Shown: piece by piece, positions 11,401 to 23,566 of the stretch | Layout: every line of letters starts with the position of its first letter | Numbering within the stretch: the stretch's first letter is position 1 | NCBI RefSeq assembly: GCF_036417845.1 | Contig: NW_027118693.1 | Span: forward strand, 2,366,001 to 2,430,000 | Source: Apteryx mantelli | Taxonomy: Eukaryota > Chordata > Aves > Apterygiformes > Apterygidae | DNA: 64,000 nucleotides | Direction of reading: 5' to 3' | Notes under the pieces: model-generated | Seen by the model: the letters and a program-made list of their open reading frames with translations, nothing else | Databases searched by the model: none | What the model was told of the DNA's origin: nothing | Translations under genes and position numbers: made by a program

Positions 11401-12360
11401 GCATCCAATCCATGCGTCCGGCCCATGTGTCCAGCAGCCTCCCATCAGCGACCCCTCTGTGCGGTTCCCAGGGCTCCCCGTGCAGTCTGCAGTGTAAATT
11501 CTTTATTAAATCTATCCTGTTTAACCCCTTCTGAACCTTGAGTGTCTCTCTGCACAGTATCCAACCCTCCCTTTCCTGCCTTGCACTCACATATGTATAA
11601 GTATTTCTACCCGCCTTTTTTCAAATGGATGATTAACTGAAATAATTGTTATATGCAATATGCAAATAGAGTCAAATTGCGAGGAATATGTACTAAGGTG
11701 CCAGACCAAAAAGCATGTAGGTGCCTTTGTCAAAATAAACACATAAAGATATGACAAGGAGCTTCTAGGCTTAAATAAATTCAAGACCAAGAATAAAATT
11801 CAAAGAACACAAACTCAAGTGTTTGAAAAATAAGGATTGTTTTTACCCAAATTAAAACTCTAGATTTTAATACATATAATTTCCCACAGAAATTTCTATC
11901 TGAGTTCACATGAGGCTCGCTCACGTGGCTTTTTATTGTTTCGTTTTCCTTTTGCCCCAGTGGCTCAACAGTGACCATATCCTTTATCACAGTACTAGAG
12001 CATGATGGAAACTAGGCTGTCAAGGACAATGAGAATCTATGATGCCCACATCCTAAATTTTATCATCTTTCTACTGACAGGAAAACCAAATGCCAACTAT
12101 TCCTTAAATGCATTACTTTCCAATGCATGTGATTATTTACATGAAGCAAGAAATGATCTTTCTTTGAAGTTTTAGCATGGTGCATTAAACGAAAGAACGC
12201 ACTCCATAAGCTATTCTGAGCCCACTCTTAATGCAATATTCAAAGGCAGCTTCTGCAGGTAAAACAGGAAAATTAAGAGTTTTCTTCACAGAATCACCGT
12301 CACTCTTTTGCCTTCCGACCTGTCCAACAGACTGAAAAGAACATGTTCAAAAGGACTCAC

Positions 12361-12563
12361 TCGAGTGTGGATGTGTTCAAGAGAAAGCAGGTAACTGATG
12401 AGAGAGGGTGCCCAAGTCATATGCTGCAGAACAGAACTGAGGAAACCTGTACTGCTCAGACTGTAGAGGCCAGCTCCAACACTTGGTGTTTGTTGCCAAT
12501 CCATGGAAATCTTCCCAGGTGGAAGAAGAATCCTTTGTGGCAGAGCAATTCTATTGTTAATGA
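12361..12563 (-). other. USP Cys-box exon with the catalytic Cys replaced by Gly
   Basis: A good acceptor (TTTTCTTGCAG) and a good donor (CGA|GTGAGT) frame 203 bp: two leading nucleotides and 67 codons without a stop. The segment IALPQRILLPPGK, then WQQT, VGAGL and YLLSLEH, matches USP42 at most anchor positions. The USP signature GLxNLGNTCF is here GLYSLSSTGF. The catalytic cysteine codon at 12447-12445 is GGT (Gly), and the oxyanion-hole asparagine is serine. Any product could not be an active cysteine protease. Confidence 0.75.
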
Positions 12564-15500
12564 CTGCAAGAAAATTAGAATGTAAAAGAAATTGTAATAG
12601 TTTGTTTTAAGAAAGGATATTTAAAAAGTACTGTTCTGTATATGAGCACCCTGAAGAACCAGCTATAATCTAAAACAAAAAAACATACTATAGACAGCTT
12701 TAATACTGCCACTGAAATTTGCTGCTCAGCACACCATTTGGGAAAAAAATTATTGACCTGTTTTATTACTTCTAATAATCAAGAAGCTACTACTCTGATT
12801 TCAGGACCTCTTGCCAAGTTCCTTTCCCTCTAGAGTCTTTAACCTGACTATAAATTCAATTTTTTCTTTTCTCCTGACTGCAACTTAAACCACAAATGTC
12901 TACTTGTAATTCCATGGTAATAAATGTAAGGACAAAGACATAAAAATAAGCAAGTAACTAGCACAGCAGCTAGCCCTGTTAACATGAGAACTTCTTTCAA
13001 GCTGTCTTATCTTTCAAAGAGGTGTCAATAATGGAAGACCTGAATAGCAATGATGAAACATGTTTTTCTCAAGTCTGTGTATTAGACGCAAACTCCCCAC
13101 AATTCACTGTAGGCTGTAAACTTATCCAAATTAAATGATGCAACACTAGCCACTTCAGCTGTCCTAGGGGATTCACAAAAATCAAGGCTACTGGTGAAGT
13201 CTTTACTCACAGGAGTGTTATATGTTCTGCTCATTGTCCCCATCCGTAACAGAGAAGAAAGCTCTGGCTGATATAGGAATGTCAAGAAGCATTCTGAAAA
13301 GAAGAGGACAGTAGAAACCCTGTCGCTGAATCTCAAAGAAATAATTCAAAGAACTAAATAGCTCAAATGAATCATTAAAGAAAACTCCAAACCGAAACAC
13401 ACAGACTTGAATTTTCCATTAAAGCTGTATCAGTGTTACTTCTAACTTCTGCAGAGCTGGAGACTAATGGCATTTCTTTCCCTTTCACAGGATTTTAATC
13501 CATACCAATTATCAAGTCCTTTTTTTAAAAGACAAATGTTTAGACGCCACTCTCTGAAGAGCACACAGTGTTTATCTGTTGCTATTGTCAATAACAGAAC
13601 ATTCTGCCTTTAAAGCCCACACTTCCCTGTTGTGTAGACACAGGTCACCAGCATTCAGCTGCTCCTTGAATCCTTTTCGTTCCGGTGCTCCTTTTCTCTC
13701 TCTCCTGCATCAGTCAGAATGGGTTTCTTCCCATTCTAGAATGAGCCTATGGCACGAGAGCACTCTTTACTCAACAACATACAAGGACGAGTGCAACATT
13801 TATGGCTGAAAATACTCAGTCAGCTTTCCCTAAAAAAGAATGAATAAACAACACAGGTTACCTCTGCACTGGCTTGCTTCACTGGCTTGCCCTCGTCATG
13901 GACATTTTCTGCTGGTCTGTAATGCCGGAGAGAAACAGAGAAAGACACAAACGAGCTGTTTCAGTGTCATCACAGTCAGTTCTGAAGAACCCACTTCCTG
14001 CTTAAGAAAGGCTTTTGGCAGAGCTGAATCTGGCTACAACCTCCGTTGCACACATGAACAAGAGCAAATATCACATCAGCTTCCAGCACTATTGTTTTGC
14101 AGCAACAGGAGTGGCAGAGAAGGGAGAGCTGGGGTCCCTTGCCTCTTTCTTCCCTCAACACAGGGCAAGAGCCCTTTTCTTTCTCTGCTTCAGTTTCACT
14201 AGCTGGAAAATGGGGAAGCCACCAGCACCTCCTCTGTAAAGTGCTTGGTGATCTACTGGGGAGGAAGACTGCAAGCTAGGTATTATCCTGCAAGGGAAAA
14301 CAGGAACATTTGACGCCATATTTGCATCCAAGCACAGTTAGCTCCCTCAAACCAAAGACCAGCGCGCTGACTTACAAATGGACGTCGTGAAAAGGTTCGC
14401 TTGTATTTTAGAGGCTAGTCAGAAGGGTGACTAACCCCGTTTGGAAAGGAGCACAATTAAAACCACGCAGACTCTGAAGACCAAGCAAACACACAGACAA
14501 GGAAGCTTCCTTATATACAGCCCTTTTCCTCCAAAAAACAGGATTTTCATTGACAAAGATCCCCCTTTGCAGCCGGGAGACCTACAACTGACCCTCATGG
14601 TATCCCACGCTCACTGTGCTTTAAAGGCATTCAGTCCAGGGTGGTAACAGAGACCCTGTACCCAATCTGATCATTCCTCTGAGACCACTCTGGGCCCCCA
14701 AGTATCACCACCCTTGACACCTGCACTGAAAGATGGGAAAGTGTTGAGAGGAAAACCACAAGTCAGCTTTCAAGGACAATTACACGTAGGGAGCTCTCAG
14801 TTTAGGGGTGATAAGCAGACAACTTCCTAATACTGACAGGCTGAGGAGGAAGCCTGAACTCTGACAAACAGGCCTTTCGAATACCATGGGAACATTCAGG
14901 AGAACTGAAGCAGGCCACCTGCTAGGGGCTTGATTCCGAGGCTCCACACTAGACCTTGTCATTTTGCACCACAAAACAAGCTTTTCACAAATAAATATAA
15001 TATAAACAATGCAACTGGGCTCCTCTAAAACACAAACAATTTGCTTACTTGGTTTGAAAGCTCTGCCATCACTAAACAAAAAACAAAAAAAAAGGAATTA
15101 TTTAAGAGGCTTGTCTAAACTCAACATTAAGTTAAGTAAAGGGTTCCTAAGGTTGCAAAAGGAATTTATTATCTGACATTACTGCAAACAGCCAGACACT
15201 ACGAAGGTCACCCCCATGAGAACAGAGCTCAGTCGACACCTAAGAAAACCACTGGCACACTAAAGGTTCTCTCGTACTCTTTTAACACACATTTTCCCTT
15301 TCACATAAACCTTACAAAGCCACTTCAGCCAACGACTAGCAATGAGGTGTCTTCTTTCCTGCTTTTTTTCCCCTCCTTTCTTTCCAGAGAGAGCTTGTTT
15401 CATTCTATAGCTTCCAACAGAAGCTGTATTAGCATAAATGCTCTGGCTGCTTTGGACTTCCTCGACCAAAAGATCTTAGACTTTCAGCTGAAATGCTCTC

Positions 15501-17150
15501 GCTGCTGCCCACGGGGAGAGGCACGCAACCAGAAAACACTGCCTGGAGTCCAGGGCACTCTGCTGACGTGGGATCCCTCCTGCTGGCGCTAGACATGGTG
15601 TATCCTCCCCTATTCACTCAGCACAGATAATATCACACCTAGGGCTAGCCCCCACGACACCTCCTCGGGCCCCTGGCCACACGGACACTCACAAAGACAA
15701 AAGAATGGATGAAAAGCCACACAACTTCAGTAACAATGATTCAGGAGAAGAACCATACTTTTCCACGGTACGTGACACCTAAGAACAATCAGACATATTA
15801 GTTATTTGAATAATGCGTAACTCCTGATTTTCTCTTCCTTGCTCGAGTCTGGCCAGGGTCTTCCACATGTAACTCAAAGCTGAGGAAAGAACAGGCACAA
15901 CAGGGCTGTGCAGCTACAGAGAAGTCTCTCACAGACTGCTTGCCCTGCACAGGGCCCTGACTCCCAACATCACATTTCAGCTCCCAAAGTTCTCCCCTCC
16001 AAGCACATCCCGGATTATCTCCCACAGAAACACGGGAAGGTCTCTCCAGCAGCAGCTACTGCCACCACTGCAGCATCTCAGCAACCCCACACAGCTCGCC
16101 CAGGCAACAGACCGCTCACACACGGCTACTTCGCCCACCGCAGCGTCTTTGGCCACTTTCTCAGATGCCTTCCACTAACACCCCCTTCCAGCACCCAACG
16201 TTTCTGGGTGTACTAGCAACAACATACCACCCTGGCCTAGACATAAAGCTTGCCTCCTTCCTCAAGGAAAGCAACACACTAAAGAGTACTAAGCCATCTA
16301 CGGGCAGAAGCAAACATGTAAATGACAACCTCCTGTAAGCTCCAGAAAAAGAAAAGTCTATGTAGGACAGGAGATAAAAGACAGAAAAGCAGCTCACAAC
16401 CACTTAAACAACATCCTGCTAAAGCAGGGCTCAGGAACTACGTCTTTCAACAAGTCTCAGCTGCACACTTCCTCACCAGGCAGAAGGTAACAGTCAGTTG
16501 AAAGATTTTGTCAGCTGATACAAAGATGGAGTCTTGCAAAGAGTTCTACTTCAGCAACAGAGACTGAAAGTGGTTTCTAAGTTTTCTTCTAGTTGCTTTC
16601 AAGAAGACTAGGAAACTCTGTAAGGCTTCCTCAGACTGTCTTCTACAAAATCCCTCCTTCTCAACTGTTTTGCTCCCAAACACAACTGGTACCATCTCTA
16701 CTGGATGATCTCCCTTCTGCGGCACGTGCAGAAAAACTTCCTACAACAGGACTGATATCTTTAACCACACGCTTCCTAGAACACATGCAATACTTGCTGT
16801 CAATATACTACTAAAGTCAAGCAGAAAATATTGGGGGGTTGATGGAAAAAGCAAATGTATTCCTATAAAATACATTCTCATTCGGCGCGGTCTGGTATTT
16901 TTGGAAGGTAAAACTCAAGAAGGCAAACTATTTCTGTGTCCTCCCGTTCAAGATGTAGCACAACACAAGTTTCAGTCAGGCTGTCTGCAGTCACAGCTTG
17001 CCAGCATCAGCCTCCCAGCAGAGAGAAAGTACAATTCAACCCTCCCAATGTGACATTCAGGGATACCTACAGTTGAAATACCTGGCTCCAGTAACAATAC
17101 CTGCTCTTGAACAAAAGCACATCCTTCGCCAGGTTTAGAAGAGCACTCAC

Positions 17151-17275
17151 CACCCGCGACACTCTTGTTCTGTCCTTCTTTATCAGACACTTGGGGGGTT
17201 AGAAGCAGTTTGATCACACTGGAAGATCCATTTTCTCTTCACAGTTCAGAAATGAATGGGGAAATCCTGGATTTG
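17151..17275 (-). other. USP42-like N-terminal exon with in-frame stop
   Basis: A plausible acceptor (CTGCTTTAG) and strong donor (GGGTG|GTGAGT) frame 125 bp whose outgoing phase fits the Cys-box exon exactly. Across the junction the product (VSDKEGQNKSVAG, then VINNRIALPQR) aligns without gaps to the matching USP42 stretch. In the phase that gives this match, a TGA stop lies upstream within the exon, so the N-terminus is broken unless the true exon start lies further in. Confidence 0.5.
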
Positions 17276-17879
17276 CTAAAGCAGTGACAGCCAGGGAAAA
17301 TAGATGGACACAACACAGAAGCAAGGAAAAATGAATCTACGCTTAGCTACCTCCTTCTCCAACAGCAAAGCACACCTCCATGAGAGGGTTACACTCTGAC
17401 TTCACAATTTAGGTATAACTAAGGGTCTGGGAGAAAGGAATAAGGACCCTGGTGTTGATGAATGTTGGGAACAAACCGAAAAAATGAGCCCAAACCTGTA
17501 AACCTTTTGAAAATGCTCTGTGCAAGGGTGTGCTCACGTCCTTCTCCTTCATCTAGCGAGGACACTGCCCATTTGGGGGCATCCTTTTACTTTCCTCCTT
17601 AGCAACTTGAAGGAAAAAAGGAAGCTATCAAAAAAGCACCCGAACTCTACACATAATGATGTAAGCTCAGGCCCTGCTCTTTTCACAGCCCTCTTTTCTC
17701 ACCATTCCTGGACATGATGGATTGCCAGGGATCAGCATTTTAAGCTGAAAAAACAAAAGTCACATTCCCACAGGTTACTCAAAACCACTGAATGTTGTAC
17801 TTCCCCGGCACACTGCAACGGCAGCTCAGGCCTATCTACTTCCCCACCACTTTCCCCACCCGCACCCAGAGCCCTTCAG

Positions 17880-19044
17880 CTTTCCACCGCGGGAGGACAT
17901 CGAGGGGCAGCAGGAGCACAGAAAGCGGCTTCTCTGCTCCTCTCCCTCCTCACCTGCTGCCTTGGTTTCCCTGGCGACGGCAGCTCTCACAGCTCAGGGC
18001 TTCTCTGCAGCTGCCAGGCCGCAGCGCGGGCTGAAAACACCCCTCTGGGTCCCGGGGGGCTCACAAACAGCCCCTGCCCCCACCCGCCCCCCGTGCAGAG
18101 CTTTCTCGCCCCTCCCGGCCCCTCCCGGCCCGGCCGCCCCTCGCGCAGACTCGCCCGCGCCCCGGGGCACAGCGGGGCCCTGGGGCAGCAGCGCCCCGGC
18201 AGCACCGTTTCCCCGCCGACGCTCCCCTGCAGCGCAACTCCCGCAGCCCAGGGCCAGCCCGGCGCCGCTCCCCCTCGCTCACCGCCCTCCGCCCCGGCCC
18301 CGGCCCGGCCGGCAGCAGCCGCCGCACGCTCCGCGCACACGAGCACACGCCGGGCCGCAGCGTCGCTCCGGGCTCCCTGCGCAGCAGCCGCCAACACCCG
18401 CCGCTGCCGCAGCTGCTTCTCCGCGGCCTCGACAGCGGCGCCGCGGCGGGGCCCGGCGGGGGCGGGGCCAGCGAGCAACGGGGCCGGAAGCCCTGGACAC
18501 ACAGGCCCCGCCCCCTCACAGGGCCGGAAGTGCCGCCTCCCGCGGTGCATGCGCGCTGGCGCGGAGGAGGGCGGCTGAGGGGCAGGGTGGGGCGAGGCAG
18601 GGGCGGGGCCGGGGCTGCCAGGACCCTGCAGGGAGGGAGGGAGGGGCCGGGAGGCGGCTGGTGCTGCGCGGGGCAGCGTCTCCCGGTGCGGGGCCGCCCG
18701 GAGCCTCGAGCCGCAGCGCCGGGAGCTGCCGCACCGGGGCCGAGGGCCGCGGGCCGGGTAGAGCGAGCAGCTGTGCACGCGGGGGCAGCCGGAGCCGCCG
18801 CGGCCCGGCTGTGTGCGAGCAGCTGCTGGGGAAGGCGCGGCGCGGCCTGGGCCTGGGCCTGGGCCTGGGCCTGGGCCTGGGCCGCCTGCGGCCCCGCGGT
18901 AGCCGGCGGCTCTTGCAGCCCTTGTGCTGGCGGCCCCTGGGCTCGGTGGCGGCTGCGGCAGCTGTTTGTGAGCGCCGTCGCCGCTGCGAGGGGACCCTCA
19001 GCGTCAGTGCCAGTGCAGGAGCTTGACCGCCGCGCTCCTGCCCC
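17880..19044 (-). promoter_or_regulatory. CpG island and likely promoter of the USP42-like copy
   Basis: About 1.1 kb of very GC-rich, CpG-dense sequence contains two ETS-type sites (CCGGAAG at 18484 and CCGGAAGT at 18524) and an NRF1-like GCATGCGC at 18547. Such combinations are typical of housekeeping TATA-less promoters. A consensus minus-strand donor (GCAGCAG|GTGAGG, exon end 17954) suggests a first exon transcribed toward the USP42-like exons. Long open frames through the island are compositional. CpGs remain dense, so the island has not decayed like an old methylated pseudogene promoter. Confidence 0.65.
18845..18882 (+). repeat. (GGCCTG)n hexanucleotide repeat
   Basis: About six uninterrupted units of a GGCCTG hexamer lie inside the CpG island. 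The G-rich composition could form quadruplex DNA. Confidence 0.95.
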
Positions 19045-19558
19045 TGTTACCGGGGGTCTCAGACAAGAATGCACCCAAGCACAGTTCTTGCAGCTGTGAC
19101 TGGTACATCCTGAAGGAGTACAGATAAACCAGCAGAAACCAGTTGAAACCAAGATAAGGAACCAGACAGCTTTTGCAAACAAAGCGATGAGCCAAGCCGA
19201 GACCATATATGGAAAAGGAGCTCAGAGTTCGTGGAAAGACACTAAGAGGCACCTCTTAAGCAACCACTAGGGACCACCAGAGACCCCCATAGAAGCCCCT
19301 CGGGGACGCAGACTGCATGCATAATGACTATGCAAATATGATAATTAGTTCCAGGAAATAGAATGAATATGTATAATCATTCTGGGAAATTTAATGCATA
19401 TGTATGTAACGGCAATATAAACTTTGGTTGATGCAACATACGGCGTGCACGTTGGGCGGAGCGATCCCCCGTGCATCTGGCACTGTAATAAAGAGAATGT
19501 CTGCTTCTTAATGCTACGCTGGTGTTAAGGAGTTTTTTTACTCCCGATTTCGGTGACA
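19045..19558 (+). mobile_element. Solo LTR inserted at the CpG island
   Basis: The 514-bp element begins TGTTACCG and ends CGGTGACA, terminal inverted repeats matching at 7 of 8 positions. CCCC flanks both ends (19041-19044 and 19559-19562), a 4-bp target duplication. A poly(A) signal AATAAA at 19487 lies where a U3-R boundary signal belongs, followed by a short R and a U5 ending in CA. No internal retroviral genes adjoin it, so it is a solo LTR left by recombination. Confidence 0.85.
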
Positions 19559-19562
19559 CCCC

Positions 19563-20000
19563 CCGCAGCGTGCTGCCCAGGGAGCCGCGGAGCAGCCGCG
19601 GAGCAGCACAGGCAGGGCCGAAAGGAGGGGAAACGCTGTGCTGCTGGTGCTGGGGGAAGCCCGGGGGGCAGAGAGAGCCCGGCCCTGAGGACAGCCTTGC
19701 CCTGCCGCAGCAGTGCTGCCAGCTGCGCGAGGAGGCGTCGCAGGGCCGTGGCTCTCAGCCCCTGTGTGGGCAGCGGGACACGGGCGCGCGGCAGGAACGA
19801 GGCCCCTGTCCTGTGCCGGAGGTGTGGCGGCAGCGGAGGTGGCTCGTGGCCTGGCCCCCGCAGCGTCCAGGGCGGAGGCGGTGCGGGGTGGGGAGGGTGC
19901 GCGGGGGCTTGCTCGGAGGGCAACGTCTGCAGTGGAGGGGATAGGAGGGGGGTTTCCAAACTCCCGCTGCCACAGCATTTCTGCTTTCGTTTCCTCTCCT
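19563..20000. promoter_or_regulatory. Second half of the CpG-rich region
   Basis: GC-rich, CpG-containing sequence continues directly after the LTR, so before the insertion it was probably continuous with the island ending at 19044. No transcription start, splice pattern or protein family is recognised, and the long frames on both strands look compositional. Confidence 0.45.
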
Positions 20001-23000
20001 TCTCTGGCCGTGTCTGCAGTGCCTGGAGCTTTTGCTGCTGGCAGCTGTTTGTGTGTGCTGCGTGTTTTCCCTGTCCGGGCGCCCAGCCGCCGTGGCAGCC
20101 CCTGTGCACTCAGCTCTGCCCCACAGACAGGCAGCTGGCGGCAGCGGGGCGGTGTGCAGGGGCATCTGCGTGTTTGCAGGTGCTCGGGAGCAGCTGGGAC
20201 AGAGGCTGCTGGGGCCAGCCAAGGTGCTGCTGGTGCTGTCCGTGGGCAGGGAGTGGGCGAAGGCACTTTCTGAGCTTCCTCGCAGACCTGCTGATCTCTG
20301 TGTGGGCTTTGGAGTCTGGGGCTCTTGTCCAGGCTTGGCAGCTCCTTTTCCCTTCCCACCACGCCAGCAGCAGGGACCTGAAAGCGGAGACTCAGGGCAG
20401 CTCCTTGCCTTTGGTGTCGTCCCTGCCTTGCGCTCCCTCCTGAGAAGCCCCTGGGGAAGTGTTGTGGGGGCGAGCGGGAGCTGTGAGCAGCCCTGCCCCA
20501 CGCTGCCCCCTCTGCATGGGGGAATGACCCTGCGCTTCCAGGGCCGCTCCTTCCCCCGGAGCTTCCCCAACCCATGTTCACCCTGTTTGTAGTTATCCCT
20601 GGAGAAGGCTGGGTTGTGCTTTGTGTCTGCCGGGAGAGCGATGCTGGCGAGTTGTGACTGAAGGAGCAGCATGAAATGTGTCTGTGACTAAAAGCTGAAC
20701 TGGAGGACACAGGCATTATTTGCTGCCTTGGTTTTTACCTTCTGAAATACCAGCATGTGCTGACGGAGAATGTATTTTTAGAGGAATGGATTTGCATTTA
20801 ACATCAGCCCCTCCAATTCTTTCTGTTCGACTTTAGTAGCCAATGTTCTCTGTATGACAGGAAGGGTGCAGTTAAGGATATCAGCTTTGTTCTGGGGACA
20901 TTCTGGGACGCAATGCTGCCGCTTCACCGTGGAGCGCGAGAGAGTCAGTGCAAGAGGGACTGGTGGCTTCAGCCAGTGCCCGTGGGGTGGCCTTGGCCCT
21001 GGCCCAGTGATGCACGGAACATGCTTCCAGCGGCAGCAGCCGTGCAGATCTGAGCATGCACTGATGCAAGAAGAAGAAATATGTCCTGAGCATTCATGTT
21101 TTAATTCTGCATTTCAGATACCACAATTGATATTGCCTTCATGTACCTTGATACCAGTTTATTAATGACTGCCCCTTCCCACATGTGTGCTGATCTGGAA
21201 GTGCACAAGTGATGATTTGTGCTTTCCTCTCCCTGTAGTTCCCATGCTGTAAAGCTTGATCAGAAACATGTTTATGAAAAGTGAGGGCTGGCTAAGACGA
21301 GAAGGGGAGCACCCTCAAGATATCTCCCCTGCTCTGTCCTGGTCCTGGAAGTGGTCTGCTCCAGGCTAGGCTGCCTCTTGGAAGGCTTTGTCATCTCAGG
21401 AGTGATTATTACAGCCATGTGTCCCTGGCAACATGGATAACCATAGGTACCAAATTCCACAGGGGTTCAGAACTGGTTCCCTTTTTAGGAGCTTCTTCTG
21501 TGTGTCTGACAGGGCTTGCAAGCATTGTCATACACAATGTTCTTTTGTCTTCCCTCCGCTGTTCATTCTTGAATCTCCTTTTTTTTCCCTCCCCACTTCT
21601 GCTTTCTCAATCTTAGCATGCTGCAGAAGCAAAGGAAGGGCACTAGTGTGTATGTGTGTGCGCGTGCGTGTGTGGGAGGTGGGGGAGAGAGGGGGTGCTT
21701 AAAAGGTGCAGAAGGGAGGTATTGAAAACTAGGGAAGCCTGTTAAAAGATACAGATTTTCTGCTTTCTTGTTATGGGAAAAATCAGGAAATTGAGAGGAA
21801 GAACAGAAAAGAACCTTTTTTTCTTCAATAAAAGTCAGTAGGTTGCATATCAAGTGCAGTTAATTAATGGTATTGGCTCCATTCCCCTGCTGTTCCAACT
21901 CAAGGGCTTCCTTTCATTCTGACTGTGTCAGGGGCACGATGGGAAAGGGCAGAGTCAAGGGGCTACGGCGCAGCTCTTCAGGGCAGCCACAGGGCAGGGG
22001 GCTTGTGGGTGGTAAATGAGTGTGGGGAGAAACAAGCCCGTCTCATGAACCTCAGCACTAGAGTTCAGCTTTTTTTTCCCTTTTCATGGTGCAGGTTAGG
22101 GTCTGGTGACACATGGAGCTGAGGGTGGTGTAAAACCAAGCTGCAGCAGTGCACAGCCCATCGGCTCCAGTCCTGCTCTTAGCCCGTGACAGTCCTTGCC
22201 ATTTTGTGGTGAGAGGGATTTGTGGCAGAAAATGAGCCCTATGAGTAGGAAGAGGTTCACAGGAGCAGGGAGCTCCTGCTTCCGCGGCTGGCCTGGGGTT
22301 AGAGCAGCTGGAGGAGGTCCTGAAGCTGAGCCCACAGAGAGGGAGTGAGGCTGTGGGTTGTGACGCTTCCTTTGGACGGAGACTGTTCCTGTCTGCTGAC
22401 CTGATGGTCAACCATCTGGGCAAGGTGGTGAGGAGAGCCTTAAAGTAGGAATGACTCAGGGGAGAAGATGTCTCAAAAAAGAGTGAGGAAGTGATGGCGT
22501 GGGATGGGAAGGAAAAGGTGCAGGGTGATGCGGAGAAAAGCAACCCCAGAGGAGCTGACCACAGAGTATGCAGGCAAATAAGGAAGAGCTTGCAGGGCAA
22601 CCGTATGGGGAAAAGTCTCACCCCTTTTCTGGGAAATCAGCACAAGGAGGCAGCTCTCTGAAGTGCCTGTAGAGAAATGCACGCAGCGTGGGGGACAAAC
22701 AGGAGGACAAACAGGCAAACGCCTGCTCCCAGCCCACAGACGGGCTGCCAGGCAGGCAGGAGCGCAGGAGCGAGGTGAGTGATGGGGCTGGAGGGAGAGG
22801 CCGGCAGCAGGGATGGGACGTGCCCGGAGAGCACAAGGATGGTTTGGAAGGGGAGCTGGGAGAAGACAGCCAGGCATGAGCTCCTCCGGGAAGGGGGCAT
22901 TTATTCCTGGCCCTGGAGATTTTCTCTCGCACAAAGCACAGTGACCTGGATACTCCAAGGCCCCCACGGAGCCCATGAGCTCTGCACTGAGGGTCAGAGA

Positions 23001-23248
23001 GGAGCTGTGGGCCAAGCTCAGCCAGGCTGTGTGCAGCCATGAGCTTCCCTTGGACAAGGGGCTGGGGTTTCCTGTGCTTCAGAAGCCGCTCGTACCAACA
23101 CAACCGCCTCCAGCATGTGCGTCCTTCTCCCCACAGGTGGGCCAGCAGGAGCTGCCCGCAGCAATGCAGCACAGCCGGGCCCTGGCTTCATCCCAGCAAT
23201 GGGACAGGCTGCCTTCGCTCCCCGGCCCACAGAGCTCACGACCCTCTT
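20001..23248. other. No gene recognised
   Basis: I find no known coding exon, mobile element or RNA gene here. A short TG/GCG alternating run lies near 21645-21672. The sequence drops to average GC after about 20700. Reading frames are short and match no family I recognise. Confidence 0.4.
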
Positions 23249-23566
23249 TCTTTAAGATGAGACGATTTCCCCCTTCCCCTAAAGGGAAAGCAAGGCATTT
23301 AGGTCAGGACATTTAATAACAATGTTTCCTCAATGTTTCTGGAGAAACAGAGAGGAAGAAGATGTAGAAGAAAGCAGGGGATTACAGAAGAGATGCTCAG
23401 TACTGGCTTGTTTTGAAAGCAACAGCCTCACAGAAGTTCCAAGTCAAAAAAGGCAAGCACCGAAAAGTAGAAGGAATAACTTTCCAAATACTTATCTAAA
23501 TGGATGGACTGGCATCTGCAGATAATAGTAAGTACTTTTGCTGGGAGATTATGTTGGCTTTTGAAA
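23249..23566 (+). repeat. Left inverted arm flanking the OR6-like gene
   Basis: About 320 bp recur in reverse at 27070-27398, with roughly nine in ten positions matching by eye. The arm carries an ATG-started frame (23322-23525; starting MFPQCFWRNREEEDVEESRG) that is also open in the other arm. The two differ by an in-frame 9-bp indel. A GTAAGT donor-like motif follows the stop in both. The block B repeat begins exactly at its inner end. Confidence 0.7.

Larger units (their letters stand above)
10219..17275 (-). pseudogene. USP42-like: USP42/USP36-like ubiquitin hydrolase pseudogene with introns
   Basis: Several separated minus-strand exons together match the N-terminus and front half of the USP catalytic domain of USP42 (USP36 is close). 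USPs remove ubiquitin from proteins through a Cys-His-Asp/Asn triad. Recognised exons are 17151-17275, 12361-12563 (Cys box), 11258 to about 11400 and 11024-11094. Weaker candidates start at 10931 and 10305. Exon phases agree between 17151-17275 and 12361-12563. The Cys-box cysteine is glycine, exon 17151-17275 has an in-frame TGA, and the 11258 exon has GA instead of a GT donor. The CMMC exon and the His box are not convincingly found. Retained introns and a CpG island upstream point to a genomic duplicate, not a processed copy. Homology is from memory, so the exact paralog is uncertain. Confidence 0.7.

Noticed and set aside
11400-11600. LTR-like stretch (TTTATTAAATC... with CTCTGCACAG)
   Set aside because: It resembles an R-U5 region, but no termini, target duplication or second copy were found.
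12170-12252. Possible exon for the CMMC part of USP42 after a strong acceptor at 12253
   Set aside because: The best-matching frame is not the one set by the upstream exon and has a stop after about 21 codons. The similarity is too weak to annotate.
13211-13293. A well-formed minus-strand exon (acceptor CTTTTCAG, donor GTGAGT) between two USP42-like exons
   Set aside because: Its 83-bp length would break the phase that fits between the exons at 17151 and 12361, and the product matches nothing in USP42. It may be chance or an alternative exon.
17703-17744. A 42-bp minus-strand segment with good acceptor and donor and an ATG
   Set aside because: Its outgoing phase does not fit the next USP42-like exon, and the peptide is not recognisable.
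17962-19026. 354-codon open frame through the first CpG island
   Set aside because: It is rich in Pro, Ala, Arg and Gly, with overlapping long frames on the other strand. It has no domain, and it is explained by GC content having few stop codons.
19538-20716. 392-codon minus-strand frame after the LTR, and overlapping frames
   Set aside because: It begins in GC-rich sequence and runs into the end of the solo LTR. No family resemblance or splice structure; judged compositional.
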